In this document: positions 23,412-53,815 of the stretch, one piece after another | Position numbering within the stretch: position 1 is the first letter of the stretch | Layout: the number at the start of each line of letters is the position of its first letter | Source: Datnioides undecimradiatus | Taxonomy: Eukaryota; Chordata; Actinopteri; Lobotiformes; Datnioididae | Assembly (NCBI GenBank): GCA_008933995.1 | Contig: WARS01000028.1 | Coordinates: forward strand, 274,001 to 338,000 | Reading direction: 5' to 3' | Length of the DNA stretch: 64,000 nt | The notes under the pieces: model-generated | Databases searched by the model: none | What the model saw: the letters and a program-made list of their open reading frames with translations, nothing else | Told to the model about the DNA's origin: nothing | Made by a program: the position numbers and the translations under genes

Positions 23412-24242
23412 TTTATTGTACACGATTCACAATGAGGAGAACAATAAAAACTACAGTATGCACAGATCTAAGGTCCTGATCCAACTCACAGCAATAAAAC
23501 TCCTGAGGTACGATGAGAAAACACACGTAAACAAAAAAAAACCCCTGTAATTAACCTCGGTGACACATTCACAGATCTACATCCAACTGACAGTGCAGTG
23601 CGTCCACAGAATTACATGGCACCTATTTACACAACAAAGTACCTGACGTGGAGGTAAAAGACTCATCTGGAATATTCAGTCAAGAAATAAAACAATAACC
23701 GATTTAATTTGGTGTAACCAAATTTCTTAGTTGCTTTCTTTGAAGAAGTGAACTTCATTAAGTTATATGAGGCACCATAAGTTAAGTATAATACATTTTC
23801 TACTGATAACCATCCTCGGTAAGCACAGAGCAGGTTTAAGGGGGTTTAATACTTTAAGGTGGAATTCTACAGGTAATTAATTAATACTCTTTTAAACTGA
23901 CAGGCATTTACAAGAAGTTTTGATTCATACTGCTGGAGATGTCAGTGCCACTCTTTATTGAGTTATGTACAGGATCACAATGAACCTCAAGTAAAGTGTT
24001 TGCCACGCTGTCTCAGCACAGCTGTTTTTGTTGTTTGGACTGAAAAAAGATCCTGTAACAGTTGCACCTGTGTGGTCCTCTCACCCAGGATGCCCCCCCC
24101 CCCCTTAGTGGTTATCGTCATGTTTACGGATACAGTTGAGTTTTGTGACATTCTCGGTCTGAAGTCTCTGCAGTTTGATTCAGTGTACAGTAGGTGCTGG
24201 TTGCGACTCAGCAGCTTTTGTGTGTAGGTAGTAGTTTGCTGG
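23412..24242 (-). other. prkcq: prkcq 3' UTR with polyadenylation signals
   Basis: Reading on the minus strand after the stop, AATAAA hexamers occur at 23959-23954 and 23417-23412. They would give a 3' UTR of about 0.28 or 0.83 kb. A C-rich + strand run near 24091-24104 lies inside it. No coding potential is seen. Confidence 0.45.
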
Positions 24243-41934
<17,692 letters not shown>

Positions 41935-42430
41935 GGCTGCAGGTTGTTAAGTCCCTGACCTCCGTGTTAATATCCAAACTGCCTCCGGGGAACCTTGCGA
42001 CGATGATGATGGTGCGACCTTCTTTGCAAAGCTGCTCCAAGACAGATTATGGCGGCCGGTTCAGCGTCGCTGTCAGCCACCTTTCCTTCACCGCATCACA
42101 CGCCGACTGGCCCTGTTTTTCCAAAGGAAAGACAGGCTGGCTGGGGTGGGGAAGAGGAGGCGGAGGGGGAGGGAGGTTTGCTGTTTTCCGCCCTTGACGC
42201 CTTTAAACAACCTAAGAGAGGAAGAGACAAAGAGCGAGAGAGAGAGAGGGAGGGAGAGATATATTTCATCACCCGTGACACCGTAACCACAAGAGCTGTC
42301 TGCGAGCGCGTTTCCCTGCAAACTCAAAAACTTTGTCAGCTCCAGCTGGCTCTCAAAGCAGGGTTTCAAACTAAAATCAACAACAGAACGTCTCCCCACA
42401 TGGACACCCCCGGTGCAACAGACAGCTAAT
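41935..42430 (-). promoter_or_regulatory. prkcq: prkcq 5' UTR and proximal promoter region
   Basis: This is the sequence immediately upstream of the PKC theta start codon. On the + strand it contains a purine-rich GAGAGA tract (42220-42260), which reads as CT-rich on the gene's own strand. CpG content is moderate. No TATA box is obvious, and the transcription start cannot be located from sequence alone. Confidence 0.35.
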
Positions 42431-44094
42431 CAAAAACGTCTCATGATGTGAGCACGGGAAAATGTTTTCTGAGGAGCCTCTGCAGCTGTTCACACCCAAA
42501 AACCGGCATCGAGATAACAAAGCAGCCCTCTGAACCTGAATGCAACTAAAAACAAAACCGCCCGTACCTCCAGGACCCGTAAACACCCGCTGTCACTCGG
42601 CAGAGCCCTTTGAGCACCTCACAAACAGAAATAATCTCTCAGAGAAATCCCTCCACACTTTGCTTTGTGTGATCAACCACAAAAACAAATACAGAAACCA
42701 CTTGCGCTGCCTCCACTGCAGCAGTTTTAATGGCACGATCTCCAACTCGGTGACGGTCGATGTGATATTTGAGGCCTGCCGGAGAAGCTGTGTGTGTCCT
42801 TTTTGTGCAGTTGTGTGTGTGTGTGTGAGTCCCAGTGGTGACTATTAATAGAGCTGAAATACTAAACGCAGACCAGGACCGCATGGGCTTGGGTTTGCAA
42901 TACTTCTAGTCATCATCGTCAGAAGCCGAAACCAGTGACCTTCTTAACCGTAAACCTGACCGTGACTCAGTGGTGTCATGTGCAGAGACGCAGAAACATT
43001 TCAAATCCAATAAATAGATGAAATGCCTACAATAAACCAATATTTTGAGACAATACGTACAGGTATTGAAGCACACTGCAAATGTTTTAAGTTTTAAAGA
43101 TCCCCTCTACTCAAAAATGTTGTTTTCTTGTGTTTGTGGTCTTAAAAAATCTCTCACCTTGCCTTTACCGACTTGTATCCGACGTCCGATGCCGCAAACG
43201 TTGGCACGACGCACATTCGAGGGCCGATCGCTGTCTAATCTGCAGAAATGACTCCTGCCGACGAGCCGGTTCACAGGCGAACGTGGTTTGCTCTCAAGTG
43301 CAGATTACAGCACGTTTCACAACCGCTGACGCCGCTTCAGACGCCGCATTTCAGTCGCTTGCTGCCGCACGTACCAAACATAGCGTTTTCAGTAGCATGC
43401 TAGCATGGTAGGAAGGTCATTCTGTGTTTTTCCCTCTAATAATGTGAAGCTGATGGTACAACAGTTATATTTAGTAAAGGTGCAAAGTGTCGTGTTTTGT
43501 TGTCATATTGTCCCATTTAACTTGCATGAATGTCTTCATTTTTATATAATTTAGACTCATCTTCACGTTGATCCTGATGAAATCCTCACACCCACACACA
43601 CACACACCCTCCTCCCACCAAACACAGATTTACACATTTGAAAAGGGCGCAGAGCTGCAGCGCTCCCGTGCAGTTCGAGCCCGCTGTAAAATGCTGCGCT
43701 CACGCAGGGGGAGTAAAACTTCCGCTGCCGAAGTTACGACAATGTAACCACACTTCCTGTCTCTGGGTGGTTTTATTCTTCATCTTGAAGCTGCACAGGT
43801 GGAGCTGCTGCAAACACTAGAGTGAAAAACACCAGCAAGACTCCAAACCAGGCTGCTTTGGCACACAACGGCTGTGATGAACTGAATACAAGTTCTGAGC
43901 AAACAAATAATGCACATCATAGAAAAGACACTGAGTTATTACCCTGATTAAAATCACCTTTCACACACTGTATTATAGATTTAAGATCACTGGTCTGCGG
44001 CGGACACAGACTGAACCTTCAGAACAACATCAGAACCGCAAATCTTCAGTCTGACGTTTGTGTGTGATTCACTTTTTGCAACGGTGAGTTGAAC
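42431..44094. other. intergenic stretch upstream of prkcq
   Basis: No gene is seen. There is a short (TG)n run at 42811-42827 and a CpG-containing stretch at 43175-43390, with no recognisable protein similarity. Confidence 0.5.
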
Positions 44095-44312
44095 GACTAC
44101 AAAAGTGCCACGAAAAAGGCAGAAAATGACCACAAACTGACGACAGAGACACAAAATGACCAGAAGTAGATAAAGTGATCAGGAACAGACGCAAAGGTGC
44201 CACAAAGAGACCGAGAATGACCACAGACAGATGCAGAATGACCGCAAATAGACATAAAATGACTACAGAGACCAAAAAAATGGCCACACAGAGACAGAAA
44301 AGTAGAGCCAGG
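44095..44312 (+). repeat. degenerate ~23-bp minisatellite (AAAATGACCACA-type)
   Basis: Roughly ten diverged units resembling GACRCAAAATGACCACARAC in tandem. Similar ACAAAATGACCACAAAGAGA arrays are common in teleosts. Frames across it read as basic repeats on one strand and His/Phe-rich on the other, and are not genes. Confidence 0.8.
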
Positions 44313-45743
44313 AGTCACGCAATGATCTCAAAAAGGCGTAAAACCATAAGGAAACAACACAAAGCCATCACAAAGACGCTGGCTCTTTCAGTTTGGGACT
44401 TCTCCTATAGGAGGAGTGGGCGTCTGCGCCACTGTCGCATAATCCGCCCATTCAAACACGTTCGAATCCGACATTGGATACCGCACATTGGCGAATATCT
44501 CCATGCAGCTCACAGAGAGCAACTCATGATTCGCTACCGTTAGCATTGTAGCTACTTTACCCTTGAACTGCTGCACATCAGTTTCTCAAGTTCTTTGTTA
44601 TGATCTCAGCATGAACCTGCTTGTTTCTGTACCTGCAGGATGATTTTAACGGTCCGTTGTGCGGTTTCACTGAGGTCCACCGGTAATTGCATTGGCCAGG
44701 AGACCACGAGTAACTTGATTAGCTTCCATTTTGCTTCGTTAGCTTTCAAACAAATGGAAAAACTGTCAAACTGAGCGGTTTTAATGAAGCAAAGTAGTCA
44801 TTTGCATAAACTTTAACAGTGGTGGAGGTTTCCTTTGCCTATATTGCTGCAGAATTTAATATTTTGCATGAAACTGTTTTGGGATTCATGAAGAGGCAGA
44901 GCTTTAAAATGAGACTCTGTCGGACAGAAGGCTGTTGCTGCACTCCGGCTTCTCTGCAAGTTCTCCCGCTTGTTTGCAACCCGCAGATGTCGGTTAATGC
45001 ATTATGCTCATGCGGCAGAGGTTTGAAGCCTCACACCAGCAAGACGCTCTGGAAGCGCTCACAGAAAACACAACATAGAGTTGAAACTCGTCAAATCAGA
45101 GGACGCTGAGTGGTTCGAAGCCCCTGAGCTGATGGGATGTAAAGTCTGAAGCCATGCGGTGACGTGCTGACGGGATTACGCCGTCTATGCCCTCTTTCTT
45201 TCTCATGAAGTAACGTCGCTCTTGAGTGTAAGAGGATTTGCGCAGCTCCAACACAGGGGTCATTGTTAGAACAAGCTGCTGATCTTTACGCCGTAAAACT
45301 TTTTGATTACCCAAAACAGCAGCTCAAACGCCGTGAATCAGCTGCCGGCGGAGCCTGATGGGCTTTTTCCTGCGCGTACGCATGCAAGCACGGCCTCCTC
45401 TGGTCATTTCAAGGCGTGGTTATTTAATATTGAGGCTGATCAACAGGAGATGTTTGTCTTTGTTTATTATTTATGTATTTTCCCCCACGGTGCAGCCGAC
45501 GGAGAGAATAGACAGACTTTATTGTCTGCGAACACACGCTGTGTGGCATCAGGATGCCATCTGAGTTCACTTAACTGCGACCACCCATGGGCACTCAAAT
45601 GCCACACACACACACACAAAGACACAGGGAAGGTCAAGCACCAGCGTGCCGTCGCCGGAGACCTTTCCAAAACCTTTCAAGAGCAGAGGGCAAAGTCAAT
45701 CGAGCCCTCCCACCTGACCCTCTACACTGAGCACCATCAAAGC

Positions 45744-45780
<37 letters not shown>

Positions 45781-46170
45781 CCAAGAGACGAGGTGGGGAC
45801 GAAGGAGGGAGCGAAGGAGGGAGCGAAGGGGGGGGGGGGTCTTTGTTGTTATTGACAGGAGGTCCATGTGTGTGACAGAAGCCTTTGACTTTAGCTGTCC
45901 ACACATTGCAAGTGTCCCTGAAGCGGTCACTCGTTCAAAGGCAGAACATAGTAAACCTCAAAGGACGCGTCCCCCACATCAGTGAAGAGTCCTGTCAGTC
46001 AAAGTATCAGGCAGCGCTGCGTTAAATGGGTCGTTTGATAAGAAAATCGCTGCTGTAGCTGCAGACTTTCCCCCAAAATGTCACACATCCAGTTGAAACA
46101 AGCTGTTTCTGTAACTGCAGGTGTTGCAGATTGACTTAAAGAGGCTGCGATGCTCTTTTAATGGGCAGTG
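44313..46170. other. intergenic stretch
   Basis: Contains a (TG)n tract (45745-45778) followed by a GGGA-rich purine tract (45795-45838). A 190-codon frame at 45303-45875 runs through the TG tract and has no recognisable domain. No gene is supported. Confidence 0.5.
45745..45778 (+). repeat. (TG)17-like microsatellite
   Basis: An uninterrupted GT dinucleotide run followed by a purine-rich (GGGAGCGAAGGA)n-like tract to about 45838. Confidence 0.9.
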
Positions 46171-46930
46171 AATGTAACTGAGTACATTTACTCAAGTACA
46201 TGCTAGATTTGAGGTACTTGTCGTTTACCCTGTCCTCTGCACCACTGCATTTACCATAATCGGTGCTAATTAACATTCAAAGTTCCCTTTCAAACTGTTA
46301 CAACACTACATGCTGCTCACGCGATGAGTTCAAGTGCACGGCCAGAATGTAACTAATTACGTTGGAAAACAATTTTGCAACTATTTCCATTCATATTCTA
46401 CGTTTTACCACTTCACTTTACTTTCAGGGACACACATTTGTATTTCACACTCCACTACATTTACCTTACAGCCACAGATACCAGTTACTTTGCAGAGTCA
46501 GATTATACAAAATGACATAGTCGGTGAACTAGTTAATATAAACTGCTGCTGACATGCTGCAAGGCTGGTAAAGTATTATACTGCTGCACAGTTTTGCACC
46601 GATTTAATTATTTTCCTGTGTTTTAAAGGCAGGTGTTTGCTCTGCGATGTGTATTTGCCAGCTGTAGTTTGTAGTTACTGTGCAGACTTTACACGGAGAG
46701 CATGAGATCTGTTTATATAAAACACCTTATTGCAGACGAAACCACCTAAAAGTATGGAAAGTATTTAAAAGTACTGCAGAAACTACAGTGTCATGAATAG
46801 CAATCAAATATATGTATGTATGATAAAACTGCATAATGAGTGCTTTTACTTTTTACGTGATTCAGTTGACAACACTGGAACATGTAATGGGGCATTATTT
46901 ACATTGTGATGTTTCTACTTCTTCCACTTT
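46171..46930 (-). repeat. dispersed percomorph repeat, copy 2 (near full length, diverged)
   Basis: It opens with AATGTAACTGAGTACATTTA and CTCAAGTACA, passes CACTCCACTACATTTACC and CTGCATAATGAGTGCTTTTA, and ends at CTTCTTCCACTT. The order is that of the full repeat, in the same orientation as the copy near 8.5 kb. It is not coding despite short open frames. Confidence 0.75.
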
Positions 46931-49399
46931 TAACACCGGTTTTTAGACTTTTTAAAATGAATTTGCCTTTTTAAACATGATTTACCTGCTAGCCATGACT
47001 CCCGTGGTTCTAAATGAAGCCAAACAAGCTAATAACAAGCTTATTGATTAGGTTTCAAATGCAAAAAAACACACATAATAACAATAATACATTAAAGGTT
47101 AAAAGTCAAACACGCGTGCAGGCACGTTCATGTTGTGTTTACGTTCTTATTACAGTCTGAAAGCTTTTAAAGGTTAACTTAATAAACTCGGCAGATGTTA
47201 ATGCGGTAAATTGCCGGAATAGTTTGGTTAAAAAGGTTGTAAAAAAAACTGTAAAAACGTTAAAAACGGTGTCACCAACCTGCAGAAGACCCCTGAAGTT
47301 TAGTGTTTGCAGACAGACGCGGCTCTCCATCCGAGCATTTCTCTGGCAGGCAGCGCGGCGCGAGCTGGGCATTTAACCGTGAAAACACGATGCGTTCACG
47401 GAGCGTCGGAATGTTAAGACTTTTTTGAACAGCGCGCAAAAGTTTTAGATTAAAAATCAATACGTAAATTAAAAAAAAATAGTAACAAAAGGGAGATACT
47501 TCTTTGTTTGGTTCCTCGGTTTGTCCTAACTAGATATTATAACTCTAAGGAGGAGCATGTCTTTAAATTTGTCACTGACATTTAGTTTGCACGTTTTCTA
47601 AGCATGATGTCTGATTCAGCTTCAGCTTCTTCAGTTGAAGAAGTGTGCCATTTGGTCTCTAGATTTCCAGATGAGATAACATTTCTAGAATATTTTTTTT
47701 TTTTAGTGCTGTAGTAATTTAAATATGCTCGGTTTCCCGAGGTCACTGTGAACGCAACGCTGATCTATCCACCCACGTTCAAAGTGAAACTTCTTCATGA
47801 AACAACCAGACAAAGGAGAAGTACATACAGGACATGTTCAGTGGGTTTAAAAGAGAAAAAGCCACATTAAAAATGTTTTTGATGTCCTCAATTCACAAGC
47901 AGCAAGTTGTTTTTCTGTGTTTCTTTTTCAGCGTGATAGATCAGGCTGATCTTTTTAATTAAACCTTATAAATTAAAATATAAATAAATATTATTAATCC
48001 CACAAGACAGTGGTATGTGATGCCCTGGAGGTCTTTTAAATTAAGTACAGAACAAATGGAATGAAACAGCTCACAACAAGTCTCTCTGTCATCTGCTCTC
48101 AGATGTTTAGTCACGTGACCGTTTCCAGGTAAACCCGGTGCTCGCTGGAAAGTTTTGCAAGGTTCGTTTTGGCCGGTGACTCATCCGTGACGTCATATCT
48201 TTCTTGTAAAATGAGGAGAAATGTGCGTTTTTATTATAATTTTTTTTTTTGAAAAATAACTGAAGGAAAACACATTTTGACTCATCAGATAATTCGGTGA
48301 ACTCATCGAGTGTTTGCAGCATTAACGCCTGACGGTAAGATGCAGGATCAGACTTCCATGAAGAGAAGTATTGAATTTCATCATTTTGAAGCTAATATTT
48401 AATATACAATGTGTTGTTGTTTTTTTTTTCTTGCATTGTGATTATTTTGCATTGCATAATGTTGTGCATGTCCAACCACTGTCAAGTACCCATAATGTTT
48501 TGGACCATGTAAATACACATGTGGCAAATAATAGTGAAAAATGCTGTTGTATGTTGCCGTTAAAGCTCATATTTCATCAAAAAAGCAGCACCCTTACTTC
48601 AGAAAGAACAGAAGTGAGCTGCAGCATGGATAAAATAAGGTTTTCTTCTGAAAAGACTCACTCACACTCAGGTTTCCTGCAGTTAAAGGACTATTAGCTT
48701 TATTGTTTTGTATTTTCTCCACCAGGAGGGGCCAGTGTTCATGTAATGTGGCCTCTGGGTTTGCAGGGTGCAGCAGGGAGCGGCTCAGAGGTGGATGGTG
48801 CTGGGTGAAGCAGTTTATAACTGGAGGGAAAGTAATAATTTGACAAGACTACACGTCCCAGACTGAGATGTAGTTTAAAATCAAAGTCGTGTCTGTCTCA
48901 TTTATGTCTTTAATCCGATTGGTCGCAGCGTCTGCGACCGTTATCTGGGACGCGACTGAAGGCCCAGATTTAGTTTTCTGAGTATCCCTCCATCTAGCCG
49001 CTCGATCATCCGTCCATCGCATCCTGTTCAGAGGCAGGGAGAGCAGGCCCGCCTCCTCGGCCAATCAGGAGATCGGATACTCGGATAAAGCCAGCAGCAG
49101 ACGCCCGGCTGCCAGCCGCGTTTCTAAAACCTTCCCTCCCGGACACGACATCCATCACGTCGGACGTACGGAGCTTTTTGTGAAATTTCACAGCAGGACA
49201 AGGAAACATTTGTGTGTGTGTGTGTGTGTGTGTGTTGGTGAGGTCACACTTCCTCTCCCTATAACTGCTGAGTGTTTAGCGCCTAACTGAGCATAATTGT
49301 TGCACACACACAGGAGAAACAGTTGTAATTACTAATTATAGTTCACACAGAGACGAGTCGTGATACACTATATATATATAATACAGTCTCATTATTAAT
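46931..49399. other. intergenic stretch with two CpG-rich patches
   Basis: Mostly AT-rich with no coding gene recognised. CpG-rich patches lie at 47290-47410 and 48900-49190. The second contains GGCCAATCAGG, a CCAAT-box-like element. A (TG)n tract is at 49211-49235. Confidence 0.45.
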
Positions 49400-51450
49400 G
49401 TCTTCTGTTCTCCAGTAATGTCCTTTACTGTATTATAGTGTATTCTGCTGTATTGTACTGTCCTCTACTGTCTTCTATAGTACTTTACTGTCTTCTATTG
49501 TCCTTAAATACACCTTAATCTGTTTTACTGTATAGGTGCTGTCCCTAACTATCTCCCACTGTTTTCTATTGTCCCATAATGTCCTTTAATGCATTTTAAT
49601 ACATTCTGCTCTCCTTCACTCTCCTCTGCAGCCTGTTACAGGGCTTCACTCTCCTCTTCTTATACCCTTAATGCCCTTAAATACATTGCAGTATATTTTA
49701 CTGTATTAATATCACTATTGCCTGCTGTCTTTTAAAGCACTTCACTGTCTTCTACTGTCCTCTAATGTCTTTTATTGTGTTGTAGTGTATTCTGTAGTAT
49801 TGTGCTGTCCCTCACTGTCCTCTGCTGTCTTCTATAGTACTGTACTGTCTTCTGTTGCCCTTAAAACCCCCTTAGTGTCTTTAACTGCATTGGTTCTGTC
49901 CTTTACTGTCTCTTAAAGGACTTTCCTGTCATGCGTTGCCCTTTTAATGTATTATTATTGTGTTGCAGTATGTTCCACTGTCCCCTCCTGCCTGCTACAG
50001 CACTTTACTCTCTTCTATTGTCCTGCAGTGTCCTTAAAACCCCCTCAGTGTCTTTCACTGCATTAGTCCTGCTCTTTACAATCCTAAAATATATTTTTAA
50101 GTACTTCACAATCTTCTACTGTCCTGCAACGTCTGTTATTGTATGTAGGTATATTAGTTATATTATTGTTAGGTTTTATTAGTTTGCTGTCCTGCCCTTT
50201 GCTGTCCTACGATGTCCTCTGAAGCACTTCACTGTCTCCTATTGTCCTCTAATGTCTGTTACTGTGTTGTAGTGTATTCTGTTGTATTGTTCTGTCCTTC
50301 ACTGTCCCGCCCTGCCTGCTACAGCACTTTACTGTCCTCTGTAGTACTTTACTGCCCTCAGTTGTCTTATAATGTCCTTGAACGCACCTTGGTGTGTTTT
50401 ACTGTATTGGCACTGTCATTTCCAACCTCCTCCTGTCTTCTATTGTCCTGCATTGTTTCTTTTTATTGCATTTTATTAAATTACAATGCGTTCTTCGTCA
50501 CTATCCGACACTTCTTTCTTTAGTACTTTTCTTTTTTTACTCTTCTGTCTTTTTTTTATGCTACGCTGTCTTTTATTGTCCCGTAATCTCCTTTTATTGC
50601 ATTTCATTTTATTATATCGTACTTTTCTTTGTTTCTTTATCCTGTAATATCTTCTAAAGGTCCTCGCTGTCTTCTGTTGTGCTGTAATGTCTTTTATTCT
50701 GTTGTTGCATGTCCAACTGTTCTCGTGCTGTCCTTCACTGTCCTGTTCTGTCTTCCACAGAACTGTACCACACAGTGCTTCATTGTATTGTAGTGGCTTG
50801 TTCTTCTCAGTTCCCTGTAGTGTCCTCTGTGAAAGTGGTTTCCAACCTGTGGGTCGCTGTACCCCCAGGAGTCCAAATATGTCTCTCAACATATTGTTGA
50901 AACTGTTTTGTTTCTGCAAAATTAGCAAAATACTGAGTGAAAGTTCTTCTGGTGGATGAATTTAGTCCTTTTTTTGAGGCGTTTCTGTCGTTTTTGCTCG
51001 TTTTTCTAGTGAAAAAGTGAAGTCTGAGCTCTCAGGGCATCTAAAATCAAACTTGAACCAATCTGAGAAGCAAACGTCACGTTTGTGGCTCCTGTGCGTC
51101 CCGTCCACACCAGGGACCATTGTCTCAAGTACAGTAGGCATTGCTTTGCTGTAAAGGTTCATAATAGAGGAGAGGTTGTCTGCTATTAGACTCCACTTTA
51201 CTGGACTGTCCTGTGGGGTAGTGTATTGTCCAAACAATGCTCTCTAACCTCCTCTGCTGTCCCCATGCTGTCCACTGCTCTATAATGTCCTATAATGGGC
51301 TCTCCTTGCATTGTACTGCCCTCTGCTGTCTTCTGCTGTCCTGTATTGTCCTCTAATTAACAGCACTGTCCTCTGCTGTCATTGAACGCCCCCTAAGCCC
51401 CTCTGATGTCCTTTACTTCACTATAACGTCCTATACCGTGCCCTCCTGCC
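49400..51450 (+). repeat. CTGTCCT-rich satellite with ~175-bp higher-order unit
   Basis: Two kilobases dominated by short words such as CTGTCCTCTACTGTCTTCTA and TAATGTCTTTTATTGT. A block with CCTTAAA(A/T)(A/C)C...TGTTTTACTG recurs near 49503, 49675, 49859, 50032 and 50375, which are steps of about 172-184 bp or twice that. So the array has a higher-order period near 175 bp. At 50828-50885 a GTGGTTTCCAACCTGTGGGT segment, like ends of a common fish DNA-transposon family, interrupts it. No coding function is seen. Confidence 0.8.
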
Positions 51451-52229
51451 CCGCGCTGGACTGCTGCTCACAGCAGTGCTTCATGGGAGCTGAACAGTAG
51501 TCCCTTAAACAGCCAAATATTATTCTTGGCCTGCAGCCCGTCGTGTTCGAGGTGTTTTGAAAAGGCCTTGAATTTCAAACCCTATTTTTGGACTTAAATC
51601 ATTTTCCTCGTCAGCGGTTTCAGCCATATGCAGTCATTATAGGAGTAGCCATCCGAATAATGTTGGCAGCGAACGCGCCGTACAGTATGACGGCCTTCAC
51701 TGGTACGCAGTAGTTTTGGACACGACTGTAGGTTTGGTTTCCAAAAACAGGAAAAGGCCCAACTTCCCTAAAACTGTTTTAGTGGCTTTAAAATTAACCC
51801 TTCGTGTTGTTTTATTAAAGAAAACCAATCTGTTAACAGAGATGTTTATCTAGAACTTAACATCCTTCAAACAAAAATATCAAACAAGACCCTTTTGTCC
51901 CCTCTGTAAAATGAAGCAGTCCATCAGATTTCAGGCCAAAACCAGCCTGATACATGTTGTGCAGAGGTTGCTCAGAGTACACGGTTTATCTGATCTGTTA
52001 ACACATCAGTTCTGCCACCAGTTATCATATAAAAACTCATTTACTGACAGATATTATTAAAATAACAAAGAAAGACTTGAAATGCATCAAATATCTGAAC
52101 CCAGGCAAGAACATTCACAATTAGATGCATCTCCTCATGCAGTCCTCATTTAATCAAATGTCTTTGGCATCATTTTACGTGTCTCGTGGCTTTAAATTGA
52201 AGGTTTGTGAAGGTATGTTTTAATATAAT
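51451..52229. other. intergenic stretch
   Basis: No gene, clear repeat or motif is recognised. Confidence 0.45.
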
Positions 52230-52600
52230 AAAATCAGCCATTTCAGCTCAGACTCTGCCTCTGCCAGCAGGGATGATATTGGCGCGGCTGCAGGTCTGAG
52301 GGTGGCTCCATGTCGTCCCTCTGCAGGTGGCACTTCAAACAAACTGAACTATTTTTGCGAGTGCAACCGCGAAAAGTCCTTTAAATGGGTTCCCCCTGTG
52401 CGTTGCACTGAATTAATCCGCGTGCCGGGGCTGAATACGAGCTGCAGCAAATCCTGCAAAGGCTTTTTCTCCTCTCTCTTCCTCTAATCAGTTTCCTTTC
52501 TGCAGAGAAAATGAATTTGGATGAGATCCGTCAGGAGAAATCTCCCTCTCGCTCACTCATTTGATGAGATTTTGCATATTGTCTATTAATAAAACTCATA
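52230..52600. promoter_or_regulatory. candidate conserved noncoding element
   Basis: The segment is of mixed composition without simple repeats and carries dense homeobox-like and POU-like words (GAATTAATCCGCG, GCATATTGTCTATTAATAAA, ATTTGATGAGATTTTGCATA). It looks unlike the decayed DNA around it. This is inference from texture only; no alignment was possible. Confidence 0.3.
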
Positions 52601-52874
52601 TTTTAAAATCTCCCATGTTCAGTTTTTTATCTTTTTTTTTTTTTTTAAGATTCAGATAAATCGGTGTCTGAGTGTTTGAGTTGAGAGGGGGATTAATGAC
52701 GGACAGACGGGGAGCAGACAGACGGACAGAGTGGAGGGCATGTGATTGTAAAAACGTTATTCTTTTGTACAGAGCATCAATACGGGACTGAGGCACGGAG
52801 CCTGTACTCTTTTTACACACGTTGCCATGGGAACCAGCCCAGCAGCCAACCAGCTGCTGCAACAATCCAGAGAA

Positions 52875-52882
52875 CCCCCCCC

Positions 52883-52917
<35 letters not shown>

Positions 52918-53138
52918 TCCTCCGCCTCCTCTTCCTCCTGCTTTACCCAGCCATCTTTTATACACACACACACACACACCCCCCTCATCTTCCTCTCTGC
53001 ACGTTCATATTGCATACCAGCACATGGATTATTATTAGCTGAGTGTTTTTACAGTGCAGAAAACTACACACATAACTAAAACTGAAACACACCCACACCC
53101 TCTACCTGATTACAGCGCACACACACACACACACACAC
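52875..53138 (+). repeat. cluster of poly-C and (AC)n microsatellites
   Basis: A C11 run followed by (AC)n at 52884-52915, (AC)n at 52962-52979, and (AC)n at 53118-53138. Frames here encode His-Thr repeats only. Confidence 0.9.
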
Positions 53139-53629
53139 CTCCTGCACACCTTTGCATGCGCTGGCAGTGCAGAGAGCTGATGCATAACTAAACTGTGACA
53201 CGGCTGTGCAGCAGTTGACGACACACAACAGGAAGTGAGTCGGCTATTTAAGAGCAAAACAAGAACCACAGCATTTAAATGCAGGTAAAGTCCAAAGGTA
53301 AATGTGACACAGAGTCAGTGTCGGAGCCGGTTTTATGACCACACGCGCGCGGATACACACACTGCGCACGCACACGTGTGCACACAAATAGAGCGTGATA
53401 ATTGCGATGCCTTGCGTTAAACATCTGGGCAGTCTTGGCTGCTTGCAGAGTGCCACAGTAGAAATACAGAACAGAGAGGGACAACTGGTGGTGTGATAAG
53501 GGAGCAACAGAAACATTTAACAGGAAAAGAGAAGCAAAAATTAAAAAAGAATAAACTATGTCATCGATGTTCTCGGACGAAAAAGTTATTTATGACAGAG
53601 TAAACAACTTTTTACCACAGGCTACATGC

Positions 53630-53815
53630 ACCATTGTAAGTAAAAATACAAATTACAAGCAAAATTAAGCAAAACCATAAAGTCTCAAAAGTAAAAGTAC
53701 TTATTATGTAGAAAAAATCATATACAGTATATTAAACAGTATATTATCATATGGGTTATTATTGATGCATTGACTTTTAAGCTCAGATGTTTACTGTGCA
53801 GCTGATAAATGAATG
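53630..53815 (+). repeat. dispersed percomorph repeat, copy 3 (fragment, opposite orientation)
   Basis: AAAAGTAAAAGTACTTATTA, then TATTATTGATGCATTGAC and GTGCAGCTGATAAA match an internal part of the repeat read in the opposite orientation from the copy at 46.2-46.9 kb. Confidence 0.65.

Noticed and set aside
44053..44340. Regularly spaced short repeats that could suggest a CRISPR-like array
   Set aside because: Units are tandem and degenerate with no unique spacers, in a vertebrate genome. This is a minisatellite.
45303..45875. A 190-codon + strand frame, the longest in the upstream region
   Set aside because: It crosses a (TG)n tract and a purine repeat, has biased repetitive composition, and shows no recognisable domain or splice context.
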